64,000 bases of DNA from Thermococcus sp. JdF3 (GCF_012027495.1 NZ_SNUK01000003.1:124001-188000), one strand, 5' to 3'. Positions 46,670-55,086 are shown, counted from the stretch's first letter. Translations and numbers: made by a program. Notes: generated from the letters alone by a model not told the origin.

Positions 46670-47236
46670 ATGAAAAAGAGCCAGCTGTTGGCTGGCATTC
46701 TTTCTCCCCCAATCGCCCTCGGCGGGATAGGGGCGGCGATCCTCATAAACCGCTCCTGGTGGAGTCTCACGGACAACGCGATAAGCGACCTGGGAAAGGT
46801 CGGCCTGCCCCACAGCTGGGTAATGAACGTTCCGCTCTTAATATCTGCGATCCTAACGATTTACTACGCGCTCGACCTCCTTGGGGAAATGAAAAACCTG
46901 GTTTCAAGGCTGGGCGTTTTGGTGTTCATACTAGGTCTATTCTTCCTCGCGGGAATAGCGGTCTTTCCAGAAGGAACTGAACCGCACTACCACGTCAGCT
47001 GGGGCTTCTTCGCCGCGGGAAGTTTGGGATTTTTGATGGCAGGAGCAGGCATGTGGTTCGAAGGGAACCGGCGCTTTGGGATTTTCACGGTATTACTGTT
47101 CGCGGTCGAGGTGCTCCTTGCCCGGTGGGCGTTCGGTGCCTTCAGCGGCGTTGCCATTGCCGAGTTCATCGGGATTTTTGCGATACTGACCTGGCACTAC
47201 ATGCTGATGTGGATGAAGTTTTTCAAGGACAAATAA
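46670..47236 (+). CDS. DUF998 membrane protein
   Basis: 188 residues with six hydrophobic helices. The first loop NRSWWSLTDNAISDLG and the HYHVSWGFFAAGS stretch are characteristic of the DUF998 family. Function unknown. ATG lies after GACCGAGA; probably co-transcribed with the ABM-fold gene. Confidence 0.85.
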   Translation: MKKSQLLAGILSPPIALGGIGAAILINRSWWSLTDNAISDLGKVGLPHSWVMNVPLLISAILTIYYALDLLGEMKNLVSRLGVLVFILGLFFLAGIAVFPEGTEPHYHVSWGFFAAGSLGFLMAGAGMWFEGNRRFGIFTVLLFAVEVLLARWAFGAFSGVAIAEFIGIFAILTWHYMLMWMKFFKDK

Positions 47237-47245
47237 GGACAAAAA

Positions 47246-47668
47246 TCAAAGTTCCACCGTGTCCCACAGCGCCAATCCGTTCTCCTGCGGCTTTCTCTCA
47301 AGGAGCTCACCCAGGAGTTCCTGCATGAACACCTCGGCCACGAAGACCTCAGCCTCAATGAGATGCCCTCCGTACAGCATACCGTCGGAGTCTCCCAGGG
47401 CAACGTGGATATGGGCGAAAGGCTCGCCGTCCTTAACACTTATGTTGCCCGCAAGGGAGACCAGCTCATAGGTGCCGGTCAGCTCAATGACCTTGTACTC
47501 ACCCGCATCCTCATCGAAGTAACCTATTTTCGGATTCTTCAGACTCCCGATGGCGCTGACCGTCCCAATCAGGACGTTGTTCTCCTTTGCAAATTTGTTT
47601 ATGAACTTCAGGAGCTCCTCCCCCTCGGGGACCCTGAACAGAAAATTCCTGCCCCTCGAGAACCTCAC
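47246..47668 (-). CDS. PPC/DUF296-domain protein
   Basis: 140 residues from a GTG behind GAGGTGAGTACC. RVPEGEELLKFINKF, GTVSAIGSLKNPKIGYFD and PFAHIHVALGDSDGMLYGGHL are the PPC (DUF296) fold; the HIHV...GGHL His residues form the presumed metal site. In prokaryotes this stand-alone fold forms trimers of unknown function. Converges with the DUF998 gene with a 9-base gap. Confidence 0.9.
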   Translation of the reverse strand: MRFSRGRNFLFRVPEGEELLKFINKFAKENNVLIGTVSAIGSLKNPKIGYFDEDAGEYKVIELTGTYELVSLAGNISVKDGEPFAHIHVALGDSDGMLYGGHLIEAEVFVAEVFMQELLGELLERKPQENGLALWDTVEL

Positions 47669-47725
47669 GGTACTCACCTCAAAGCTAATAAGCCTCCCCC
47701 GATTTAACGGTTTTGGGTGGAAGGA

Positions 47726-48298
47726 ATGAGCACCAAAGGGGCGATAATGCGTATCTTTCCGGAGATTCCGGAATTCGGCGAGGTTGACTTCTCCCAGTAC
47801 TCAACACCCTACGCGGCCATGCTGATGGCCTTTCTCGAGAGCGGGAAAGCCGGCTTAAGGGAATTCGAGGAGTTCATTGAGGAAAACGGCGGAACGAAAG
47901 CCGACGTTGGAAAGTTTCTCATCTCAGTCTTCCAGTACCTCCTCATCAGATACCGCCGCTACGGGGACGAAAACGTCGAGGTGCCGGCATTCAAAGTCTT
48001 CCTTACCCTCAAGGGCTGGCTCAACGAGCATGGCTTTGAGAACGACTACAGAAGGCTCCTCCATTCGTTCGTCGGCTATCTCGTGGACATAGCGGGGAAG
48101 ATTGCAGAAAGGTCCGACTGCGAGATAGGTCCAGCATACATGAAAACCGCCTACCTGCTAACGATTGAAGCGGGGGAAACCTTTGGAGGGGAGTATTTCA
48201 GCGAGCTCAGAACGAAGGCCGGAGAGATGCTTGCGAAGGTTTACAAGAACTGTGGAATCGAAGAGGTACTCCACGAAAAAAGAGAGAATGGCTGCTAA
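47726..48298 (+). CDS. Hypothetical helical protein, 190 aa
   Basis: A soluble, mostly helical protein with start at the ATG after GGGTGGAAGGA. Includes an N-terminal MRIFPEIPEFGEVDFSQYSTPYAAML and several amphipathic helices with few glycines. The family is not recognised. It converges with the dead ChrB gene and has no operon partners. Confidence 0.7.
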   Translation: MSTKGAIMRIFPEIPEFGEVDFSQYSTPYAAMLMAFLESGKAGLREFEEFIEENGGTKADVGKFLISVFQYLLIRYRRYGDENVEVPAFKVFLTLKGWLNEHGFENDYRRLLHSFVGYLVDIAGKIAERSDCEIGPAYMKTAYLLTIEAGETFGGEYFSELRTKAGEMLAKVYKNCGIEEVLHEKRENGC

Positions 48299-48309
48299 GC
48301 CTCTCCCTC

Positions 48310-48552
48310 TTCAATCCAGGGCAACCGCCAGAGGCTGAGGGTTCTTTCAGAACGGCAGGGTCGGTTATGCTGTACTTCTCAACGAAAGCGTCAAAGAAGC
48401 ATTTCCCATCGTGATGACCGAGCTCATCCCCCTTAAAATCAAAGGGTATTCCCTCGTGATGGTCGCCGGGCCGGTATCGCGGGCACGAAGATAAACTCCG
48501 CCTCAGGGTCGACAAAACGCTTTATAAGCCAGGGCACGCCACGCGGTCAACA
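48310..48552 (-). pseudogene. Decayed ChrB-domain gene
   Basis: Read on the minus strand: VHVDRVACP, then, after the loss of one base, WLIKRFVDPEAEFIFVPA, then after a larger deletion and a frame change EGIPFDFKGDELGHHDGKC and FDAFVEKYSITDPAVL. These are in order the successive conserved blocks of the chromate-resistance ChrB C-terminal domain (DRVACPWLIRRFVDPEAEF... ELGHHG...FDALIRKYGLTDPAL). A TAG precedes the first block in frame. No chrA transporter is near. The gene is not functional. Confidence 0.78.
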
Positions 48553-48613
48553 TGGACGTCTTTCTATCCACAGGTTTCGAAAATAGAGACAAACACAAAA
48601 AGGGAGTTAAGAG

Positions 48614-49072
48614 TCATCTCTCCAGGGTTACCTCCGCGTAGCTCCTCGGGTCCTCCCATATCTTGACCCGGATTTTTCTCACGTTTTCCCCCGCCTTCTC
48701 CGTTATCCTCTCCGCGAACCACTCGGCTATGTACTCGGCGGTGACGTTGGGCTTATCCAAGATCACCGCCTCATCTGCAGGCAGCTCCAGACGTTTTCCG
48801 TTCTTTTCAATGACAATAAGACCTTCCTTCCTCTCCACAACCCAGCTCTCGCTCACGATGATCCTGTGGTCGAGGAGCTTGATAAGCCTGCTGAGGTGGT
48901 TGAAGTCAAATATCATGCCGTTTTCATTAACGTCACCCCATATCTCAACGTCCACGTTGTATGTGTGTCCGTGTATCCGGAGGCACTTGCTCTCGTAGGG
49001 CAGGGCAAGGAAATGCGAGCTGTCAAAGTCCTTGTGCCATCCTATCTTCCTCTCAGTCACGTGAAACCCCAT
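48614..49072 (-). CDS. queD: 6-pyruvoyl-tetrahydropterin synthase/QueD family protein
   Basis: 152 residues from an ATG with GTGGTGAGAG upstream. FDSSHFLAL, RIHGHTYNV and LDHRII provide the three zinc His and active-site positions of the T-fold enzyme. It uses dihydroneopterin triphosphate, the product of MptA (27080-27886), and in the archaeosine route yields 6-carboxytetrahydropterin. Substitution in the Cys region (no CxxxHG just before HGHTYNV except K-C-L-R-I-HGH) still gives the catalytic Cys. Divergent from the DUF134 gene. Confidence 0.88.
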   Translation of the reverse strand: MGFHVTERKIGWHKDFDSSHFLALPYESKCLRIHGHTYNVDVEIWGDVNENGMIFDFNHLSRLIKLLDHRIIVSESWVVERKEGLIVIEKNGKRLELPADEAVILDKPNVTAEYIAEWFAERITEKAGENVRKIRVKIWEDPRSYAEVTLER

Positions 49073-49167
49073 ATCTCTCACCACCCAGGAGTTAGTGGGA
49101 AGAGTTATAACCCTTACTGGGCGGGGGAAAGCCTATAAACCCCAAAGCTCAAAGGTCTTTGATAGCC

Positions 49168-49521
49168 ATGCCGATGGGAATGGGACCCGGCTGGGGCCGC
49201 GGAAGGGGGAGGAGAAGGAAACTGAGGAGGATAGGATTCGTTCCGGAGGTTAGACATTTCTATCCCGCGTTACCCCCGATGGGTCAGCCCAAACCACCGA
49301 TTTTCATGACCTACGAGGAATTCGAAGCCCTTAGGCTGGTGGATCACGAAGGGCTGACGCAGGAAGAAGCTGGAAAGAGAATGGGAGTTTCCCGCGGCAC
49401 CGTGTGGAGGGCGCTGAGCTCGGCCAGGAAAAAAGTTGCCCAGATGCTGGTCGAGGGGCGGGAACTCGTGATACTGCCCCAGGGGAATGAGGTTCCAAAG
49501 AACATCGTTGAAGAGGAATAA
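49168..49521 (+). CDS. DUF134 helix-turn-helix protein
   Basis: 117 residues from the ATG at 49168; CCTATAAACC near 49132 is its TATA box. After a Gly/Arg/Met-rich start (MPMGMGPGWGRGRGRRRKLRR) the DUF134 domain has FMTYEEFEALRLVDHEGLTQEEAGKRMGVSRGTVWRALSSARKK, a sigma-70-type HTH. DUF134 proteins commonly accompany NifX-type genes, and the Gly/Arg-rich piece matches the tails of the NifX-type proteins here. It is the best candidate for the regulator of sites A-C. Confidence 0.85.
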   Translation: MPMGMGPGWGRGRGRRRKLRRIGFVPEVRHFYPALPPMGQPKPPIFMTYEEFEALRLVDHEGLTQEEAGKRMGVSRGTVWRALSSARKKVAQMLVEGRELVILPQGNEVPKNIVEEE

Positions 49522-49629
49522 CTGTCCTCTTTTCTAACCTCCAAATGATATTATGGCCCGTTTTTGCCAGACGGGGTTTCCCGGCCGTTTATTCTTTTTT
49601 AGGGTTGCCTAATTTTTGTGCGGGGTTTA

Positions 49630-49657
49630 TCTCTCAAATTTTTGGGTGAATTCTTAC
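49630..49657 (+). repeat. Left inverted repeat
   Basis: Begins TCTCTCAAATTTTTGGG and ends GAATTCTTAC. It matches the reverse complement of 51233-51260 at 26 of 28 positions (T/C and C/G differences). Confidence 0.8.
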
Positions 49658-49859
49658 TTTTTAAGAAAGTCATTAAAAGTACTTGTTTTTATGCTTCAAT
49701 AAATACTTTATGATTTATTATTGAAATTAAGATAATATCAAATAAAAATATTAAAATTTTCAAAAATCGTAATATTACCATTTTGTAAAATTAGTAAACC
49801 CAAAAAATCTACCCTCTAAAAAAGTAAAACCTCAAAAGATGAACACATTCATACAGCCC

Positions 49860-49876
49860 AAACGGGTTCGACCCGT
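49860..49876. repeat. Short perfect hairpin
   Basis: AACGGGTTCGACCCGTT is a perfect inverted repeat (6-bp stem with a TTCGA loop) at the boundary between the AT-rich left end and the GC-rich core of the inverted-repeat element. It could be a terminator, a protein site or a structural hairpin. Confidence 0.4.
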
Positions 49877-49954
49877 TCATGCAGCGTTTGCTAAAAATAT
49901 GTTGGGAGCAAGCTCCCGCACGGTACAGTCAGACTATGTGAGCCCCACTGCAGA

Positions 49955-50305
49955 TCACATCCGCCGATATGCGGATAGTATTGCCTCCGCTAGCTCGGGA
50001 GACGTAGCCTCAACCGCCCGCACATCGATAACGAAGGCCTTGGCTAGTCCCGCATTCTCGTCTCCCCGTACAAGCCTCTCGGGATATCCCGCCTCCCTCA
50101 GGACATGCTTCTCCATACTGGTAAGGGCTTTAAACGGTATGACAAATTCAAGGTGCTTGGTTCTGTAGTTCTCCCGGAAGAACGGGCTGATTGAATTACG
50201 TGCGGTGGAGACCCTCTCAAGCTTCTTGAGGATTATCTCCTCGGCCAGCGGCCTCAGGTACCTGTACCCAGAGGCTCCATATTTAGGAGTATTGGTATTG
50301 TTCAT
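49955..50305 (-). CDS. Hypothetical protein, 116 aa, inside the inverted-repeat element
   Basis: Start at ATG 50305 with GGAGGTG ten bases upstream. Sequence is helical and charged, with an N-terminal part YGASGYRYLRPLAEEIILKKLERVSTARN and a C-terminal EYPERLVRGDENAGLAKAF-like region; no fold or family recognised. It has its own promoter with an inverted-repeat operator. As the only well-formed gene in the element it may give it its function, for example regulation or immunity. Confidence 0.55.
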   Translation of the reverse strand: MNNTNTPKYGASGYRYLRPLAEEIILKKLERVSTARNSISPFFRENYRTKHLEFVIPFKALTSMEKHVLREAGYPERLVRGDENAGLAKAFVIDVRAVEATSPELAEAILSAYRRM

Positions 50306-50357
50306 CCGCCGAACACCTCCAGTGTGAATTGGGATACCGGAAAGCAACGTCGTATTC

Positions 50358-50393
50358 AATACACGAAGGTGTGTATTCACGGCCCTTTATATG
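50358..50393 (-). promoter_or_regulatory. Promoter and operator of the 116-aa gene
   Basis: On the minus strand CCATATAAAGGG is the TATA box (50384-50393). Just downstream AATACAC-GAAGGT-GTGTATT (50358-50377) is a perfect 7-bp inverted repeat around the expected start of transcription, in the usual place for a repressor site. Confidence 0.5.
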
Positions 50394-50595
50394 GATATCT
50401 CCCCACTCAGAAAAGTTCACAGGGGCCTACAAAGGACTTGGCGCACCTGCACTGGCGCCGACAGTAGATGCCCGCGACCCTCACTGTCGCCCCTTGTTAG
50501 TATTTACCACTTTATTTAATTTTCCTATAATGTGCCTTATATCCAAAATCCATGGACATACCCGAACATTAAAAAGAGCAGAAACAGAGTGGCCG

Positions 50596-51079
50596 ATGAG
50601 TGAACTGCACGGGGGGCATCACTTACATGCTCAAAGCTCTATGTTCCAGCTAACTGCTACCCGTGCCATCCACGAATTCCACGGTGGATTGAAGTGACCC
50701 CCACGGAGGTAGTGCCGGAGACGTCAAGAACTCTTAATTTGCATCTGATTCGCGGAGACAGAGCTACAGCCGCAGGAACTGCAAATAAATTATCATGATG
50801 TACTGAGCAGGATTGAACAACACAAGCTGAGCACACATAGACAACCCGCAACCAGATTATCCCCCTCAAGTGGATATTGAGGGTACAACTATGGACACCC
50901 TTTCCAAATTGGGGGATTTTATCGACAGGGTCCGGCTTCTACAGACCAAAAATCGATTACAATTAAAGGTGGTGTTGATTCCAGCCGTGGATACTACTGT
51001 CAGTAGACTCAAAGACAGCGGCAGAGACAAAGTCACTCGTCGGCATATGGCATCCACACATCTTGCCTACCCAGGATGA
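50596..51079 (+). other. Run of short overlapping frames, possibly a decayed gene
   Basis: Successive open frames follow one another with frame changes: 33 codons from ATG 50596, 34 codons from GTG 50694 (overlapping the first stop), an open stretch with ELQPQELQINYHDVLSRIEQ about 50756-50880, and a 69-codon frame 50870-51079 that contains MDTLSKLGDFIDRVRLLQTK. Spacing and amino-acid composition look like pieces of one gene broken by frameshifts, but I cannot recognise a family. None is called as an intact gene. Confidence 0.35.
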
Positions 51080-51232
51080 TTGTGGAAATTACGCTAAAAA
51101 TAAGTCAAAAATCCAAATTTTTTAATATTTTAGTAAGTAATTTTTAAGTCGAACAAACAAGAATTAAACGTACAAATGAATTAAGTATAAATAGGAACCA
51201 AATAGAAAACATAAAAATCACTATAATTAAAT

Positions 51233-51260
51233 GTAACAATTCGCCCAAAAATTTGAGAGA
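51233..51260 (-). repeat. Right inverted repeat
   Basis: On the minus strand begins TCTCTCAAATTTTTGGG and ends GAATTGTTAC, the partner of 49630-49657. The adjoining inner sequence is strongly AT-rich at both ends, but not itself repeated. Confidence 0.8.
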
Positions 51261-51325
51261 CAACTTCAACAATGATGGCGGAGCAACAAAGATGATGCAT
51301 AAGATAAAGGCAAGAAATCAAAGCC

Positions 51326-52681
51326 TCACCGCCCTTCTTTTCGCTCTTTCTCCTCTATCCACGCGATTACGTTGTCGACTATCTGCGGGGCCATCCCTAT
51401 GTAGTTCCCCGGCTTCAGGCTCTCAAAATCATCCCTGCTTAAGAACTTTCTAACATCTTCGTTTTCCCTGGCAACCTCAATCAGGTCTCTATTCTCCCCA
51501 AACGCCTTCATCGCGAGCTGTCTGACGAGTTCATGGGCTTCCTGCCTCCCCATGCCCCTCTCAGTTAGCTTCAGCATCAACGGCTCGGCCATGATGAGGT
51601 TGTTAGTCATGTAGAGGTTCCTTCTGATGTTCTCAGGGAAGAACTCCAGGCCTGCAAGGACTTTCTTCATGCTCTTCAGCATCTCATCGAGCAGAACAAA
51701 GCTCTCTGGAAGGATAACACGCTCAACGGAGGAGTTCGTGAGGTCTCTCTCGTGCCAGAGGGGATTGTTGAGCAGGGCCGGGAAGACGTTTGAGTAGAGA
51801 ACCCTCGCCAGGCCGCTCACCTTCTCGCTCCTGATGGGGTTCCTCTTGTGGGGCATGGTCGAAGAGCCCACCTGCTTCTTCCCAAAGGGCTCGCTGATTT
51901 CGAGTATCTCGGTCCTCTGGAGGTTCCTTATCTCCAGGGCAATCTTGTCGAGTGTTGAGGCAATGAGAGCGAGAACCATCATGAGTTCCGCATAAACGTC
52001 GCGCTGGATTATCTGGTTGCTTATCCTGGCCGGCTTTAAGCCGAGGTCTTCCATAACGAGGCGCTGTATCTCAAGGCCCTTCTCCCCGAAGCTGGCCATA
52101 GTTCCAACGGCACCGCTCATCTGGCCAACCAAAACCCTCTCCTTCAGCTCCTCCATCCTGTCTATGTGCCTCTGTATCTCGTCGAGCCATATGGCAAACT
52201 TCATGCCGTAAGTGGTTGGAACCGCGTGCTGGCCGTGAGTCCTGCCTATGCAGACGGTGTACCTGTGTTCCCTAGCGAGGTTCTTGAGGATCGAGCGCAG
52301 CTCCTTGAGGTCGTTCTCCACTATGGCGAGGCTCTCCTTTATGAGGAGCGCGTTGGCAGTGTCGATTATATCGTTGGAAGTGGCACCCAGGTGGACGTAC
52401 TTACCGTGTTCTCCGCAGACCTCGCTCAGGGCCTTGACGACGGCCATTATGTCGTGGTGTATTTCGGCCTCTATCTCCTTGACACGCCCCACTTTGACCC
52501 ACTTCGTGTTGGCCCTCTCGGAGATGACGCGGGCACTATCCTCGGGTATGTTTCCAACCTTTGCATGGGCCCTTGCCAGAGCCGCCTCCACATCGAGGAG
52601 TTTTTGAAGCTTGTTCTCCTCGTCCCAGATGCGCCTCATTTCCTCGCTTCCGTAGCGGTAATCTATCGGATGAACGGCCAT
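51326..52681 (-). CDS. purB: Adenylosuccinate lyase
   Basis: 451 residues from an ATG behind GGTGATAAG. The signature loop SSTMPHKRNP and THGQHAVPTTYG belong to the fumarase/aspartase superfamily, and the catalytic His of the HLGATSNDI region is present. It acts twice in purine synthesis: SAICAR to AICAR and adenylosuccinate to AMP. Monocistronic; begins just beyond the right inverted repeat. Confidence 0.96.
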   Translation of the reverse strand: MAVHPIDYRYGSEEMRRIWDEENKLQKLLDVEAALARAHAKVGNIPEDSARVISERANTKWVKVGRVKEIEAEIHHDIMAVVKALSEVCGEHGKYVHLGATSNDIIDTANALLIKESLAIVENDLKELRSILKNLAREHRYTVCIGRTHGQHAVPTTYGMKFAIWLDEIQRHIDRMEELKERVLVGQMSGAVGTMASFGEKGLEIQRLVMEDLGLKPARISNQIIQRDVYAELMMVLALIASTLDKIALEIRNLQRTEILEISEPFGKKQVGSSTMPHKRNPIRSEKVSGLARVLYSNVFPALLNNPLWHERDLTNSSVERVILPESFVLLDEMLKSMKKVLAGLEFFPENIRRNLYMTNNLIMAEPLMLKLTERGMGRQEAHELVRQLAMKAFGENRDLIEVARENEDVRKFLSRDDFESLKPGNYIGMAPQIVDNVIAWIEEKERKEGR

Positions 52682-52816
52682 CTTATCACCAACCATATGG
52701 CAATTTCTGGGCCTTAAAACCTTTCGCTTAACATAAATTTGCAGGAACATGGTTGGTCATTTGATTCGCGCATCGGAGCCACAGGAGTGTTCAATAACGC
52801 TATTAAACGACCGAAA

Positions 52817-52826
52817 AGTATTTAAC
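52817..52826 (+). promoter_or_regulatory. Promoter of alba
   Basis: ACCGAAAAGTATTTAACC gives a strong BRE and TATA box about 50 bases before the alba ATG. Confidence 0.6.
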
Positions 52827-52873
52827 CGGAACCCAACGATAGCCTAACGACAAAACTTCCGGAGGTGCCAGAA

Positions 52874-53149
52874 ATGGCTGAGGAGCACGTCGTCTACATC
52901 GGAAAGAAGCCGGTTATGAACTACGTCCTCGCTGTGATAACCCAGTTCAACGAGGGCGCCAAGGAGGTCAGCGTTAAGGCTCGCGGTAGGGCCATCAGCA
53001 GGGCCGTTGACGTCGCCGAGATCGTCAGGAACAGGTTCCTCCCAGAGGTCAGGGTCAAGGAGATCAGGATCGGCACCGAGGAGCTCCCGACCGCCGACGG
53101 CAGGACCGCCAACACCTCGACCATCGAGATTGTTATGGAGAAGCCGTGA
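52874..53149 (+). CDS. albA: Chromatin protein Alba
   Basis: 91 residues starting [18 protein letters not shown] after GGAGGTGCCAGAA. It has the Alba fold with the acetylatable Lys11/12 (IGKKPVMNY), [19 protein letters not shown] and the flexible beta-hairpin. Binds DNA and RNA and compacts chromatin. High codon bias, as expected for an abundant protein. Confidence 0.97.
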   Translation: MAEEHVVYIGKKPVMNYVLAVITQFNEGAKEVSVKARGRAISRAVDVAEIVRNRFLPEVRVKEIRIGTEELPTADGRTANTSTIEIVMEKP

Positions 53150-53258
53150 ATTCGACTCCCTTTCCTTTTCCTTCGGGGCTCTTTTGACGCTTCAAACTGG
53201 CTTGAAGCTGTGAAAAGCTTTAATACGTCCGTGCCCTATTCTTCCCAGGTGGCGCCGG

Positions 53259-53915
53259 TTGGACTATGAGACCATTGATATACACGACGAAAGGGCCAAG
53301 GAGCTCGCGCAGATTCTGATGAACGACAAAGCGATAGCCATCCTGCATCTCGTGGAAGACCAGGCGCTGTCAATAAGCGAGATATCCCGCGAGCTGAGCC
53401 TCCCCATCTCCACCGTCTCATACCACATAGACAAGATGCTCAAGGTCGGCCTCATCGAGGTGGCAGGGAAGAAGTACGGGAAGAGGCTCCAGGAGGTTAA
53501 GCTCTATCGCGCCTCCAACAGGCCCATTCTCCTCGTCCCAAGGAAGAGCGTTGCCAAGGTGAAGAAGAAGACCGTGCTGGGCTTTGAGAGGCTCCACGTC
53601 ATAAGCCTTGGCATAGCCGGATTGATCTCGGCGGGAGTTTACGCGGTCTCGAACCGCATGCTGACACCAATGGTGGAATCCGGAACCAACGTATCCCATG
53701 AGATGAATAACGTAACGGTGATGTCGACGCCGGAAAAGGCCCTTGTGCCGATGGCCACCAACACGAGTACGGGCGCGGTGTTTCAGACAACGACTTCGGC
53801 AACCCCCTCCGCTGCCCCAACCGCGTGGAATCCGGCTACCCCTGCAATTCTTGCCGTTGCGGCGTTCGTCTTAACGTTTCTCCTGATTTCATACATTATG
53901 AAGCGCAGGAGTTGA
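53259..53915 (+). CDS. Membrane-anchored winged-helix regulator
   Basis: 218 residues from a TTG with GGTGG upstream. N-terminal ArsR-like wHTH (LSISEISRELSLPISTVSYHIDKMLKVGLIEVAG), a basic linker, then two hydrophobic helices (about 111-127 and 196-214) separated by a Thr/Ser/Pro-rich extracellular loop with three or four N-glycosylation sites. Topology implies a DNA-binding domain inside and a short exposed loop outside, a one-component membrane regulator of unknown target. Followed by the CBS/zinc-ribbon gene. Confidence 0.8.
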   Translation: MDYETIDIHDERAKELAQILMNDKAIAILHLVEDQALSISEISRELSLPISTVSYHIDKMLKVGLIEVAGKKYGKRLQEVKLYRASNRPILLVPRKSVAKVKKKTVLGFERLHVISLGIAGLISAGVYAVSNRMLTPMVESGTNVSHEMNNVTVMSTPEKALVPMATNTSTGAVFQTTTSATPSAAPTAWNPATPAILAVAAFVLTFLLISYIMKRRS

Positions 53916-53965
53916 AGAAAAGGTTTTTAAGTTTCTCTCCCAACCCCCGTTGGCGAGGTGATAAA

Positions 53966-54499
53966 ATGGCACCTAGGATGGCCGTGGGACAAGTGGTTAA
54001 GAGGAAGGCAGTCATCGTCAAGCCGGACGACACCGTCCACAGGGTCGCCAGGATTCTCTCAAAGAACAAGGTGGGAAGCGCGGTTGTTGTTAAAGGCGAC
54101 GAGATCGTTGGGATAATAACCGACCGCGACATACTCGACAAGGTCGTTGCGAAGGGAAGGGACCCCAAGACAGTTAAGGTCGAGGAGGTCATGACGAAGA
54201 ACCCGATAACCATCGAGGACGACTACGAGGTTCAGGACGCGATTGACAAGATGATGGACAAGGGTATAAGAAGACTCCTCGTTACCAGGCTCGGAAGGCC
54301 GATAGGCTTCGTCACCGCCGCGGACCTTCTCGCTGCGCTCAACGCGTACAATAGTGAGAGTGAGGAGGAAGCCAGCGAGGAGACGGAGGTCTACGGCATC
54401 TGCGAGCTCTGCGGCCAGTACGGTCCCCTCTACAAGGTCTACATCGAGGGCGGCGAGAAGTGGATCTGTGAGAGCTGCAAGGACAGCCTCAACCTCTGA
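53966..54499 (+). CDS. CBS-domain pair with C-terminal zinc ribbon
   Basis: 177 residues. Two CBS motifs (IVKPDDTVHRVARIL..IVGIITDRDIL and ITIEDDYEVQDAIDKM..IGFVTAADLL) are followed by an acidic linker and a zinc finger YGICELCGQYGPLYK...WICESCKD. CBS-zinc-ribbon proteins are frequent in archaea and bind adenine nucleotides; the zinc part may contact RNA or protein. ATG preceded by GAGGTGATAAA. The wHTH gene lies 50 bases upstream. Confidence 0.88.
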   Translation: MAPRMAVGQVVKRKAVIVKPDDTVHRVARILSKNKVGSAVVVKGDEIVGIITDRDILDKVVAKGRDPKTVKVEEVMTKNPITIEDDYEVQDAIDKMMDKGIRRLLVTRLGRPIGFVTAADLLAALNAYNSESEEEASEETEVYGICELCGQYGPLYKVYIEGGEKWICESCKDSLNL

Positions 54500-55031
54500 C
54501 TCCCTTCAGTTCTTTCATAACTTCATCGAGCACCTCAGCGAAGGCCCTGTTCCTGTTCTCAACGCTCAGCGTGTAGAGCTTTCCAAGGGGACGGAATTTA
54601 TCGGCCATCTTCCTGTGGACGACCGCCAACAGCGGTTTCTCGGACTTCAGAACCTCGCCGATGACCCTAACAAACTCGTCGCTCTTGTACTCCATCGGGC
54701 CGATCTCGTCTATGACTATCAGGTCCGCCTCAACAAGGGCGCGCCTTATCGCCGAAACGCCGACGCGGTTTATTTCGTCAACGTGGACGACGTACTTCCC
54801 GAAGGGAACGCCCGGGAGGTGCGAGGTCCCTCTAACGCTGGCCAGGGTTCCCTCCTCTCCGGTGTCGAGGGCAGTAATCCTGAAGCCCACACGCCTTCCA
54901 CCCCTCCGTACCTCTCTTGTGATCATTCCACCGACGAGGTAGCCCCAGCGGTCGGCTTCCCTCGCGACCCTCTCCACCAGCGTCGTCTTCCCGACTCCCG
55001 CCGGGCCGGTAACGAATATCCTCAGCACCAT
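54489..55031 (-). CDS. THEP1-type nucleoside triphosphatase
   Basis: 180 residues. Walker A TGPAGVGKTT at 8-17 and Walker B LIVIDEIGPMEY, with the REVRRGGRRVGF loop of the THEP1 family, known from Aquifex and archaea to hydrolyse all NTPs and annotated as NTPase. Start ATG 55031. Overlaps the 3' end of the CBS gene by 11 bases (convergent) and is divergent from mtnA. Physiological partner unknown. Confidence 0.9.
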   Translation of the reverse strand: MVLRIFVTGPAGVGKTTLVERVAREADRWGYLVGGMITREVRRGGRRVGFRITALDTGEEGTLASVRGTSHLPGVPFGKYVVHVDEINRVGVSAIRRALVEADLIVIDEIGPMEYKSDEFVRVIGEVLKSEKPLLAVVHRKMADKFRPLGKLYTLSVENRNRAFAEVLDEVMKELKGVRG

Positions 55032-55086
55032 TTCAACCACCGAAGGAGATTTAAGCTCCTGCCTTAAACCCTTTGGGGTGGTGGCT

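Larger units (their letters stand above)
49630..51260. mobile_element. AT-rich segment bounded by 28-bp inverted repeats
   Basis: A 1.63-kb segment. Its two ends are inverted repeats of 28 bases with two mismatches. Inside each end is a 180-220 base AT-rich stretch; the middle is GC-rich and carries one plausible gene (49955-50305) and a run of broken frames (50596-51079). No intact transposase or integrase is seen, and I find no target-site duplication outside the repeats. It could be a decayed or non-autonomous mobile element, or a segment whose ends serve another purpose. Confidence 0.5.

Noticed and set aside
49838-49960. C/D-box small RNA near the hairpin
   Set aside because: ATGAACA and a hairpin are present but no paired C/D and C'/D' boxes could be placed.
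49630-51260. Replication origin
   Set aside because: AT-rich arms and inverted repeats suggested it, but there are no ORB-type repeats and no orc1/cdc6 gene nearby.
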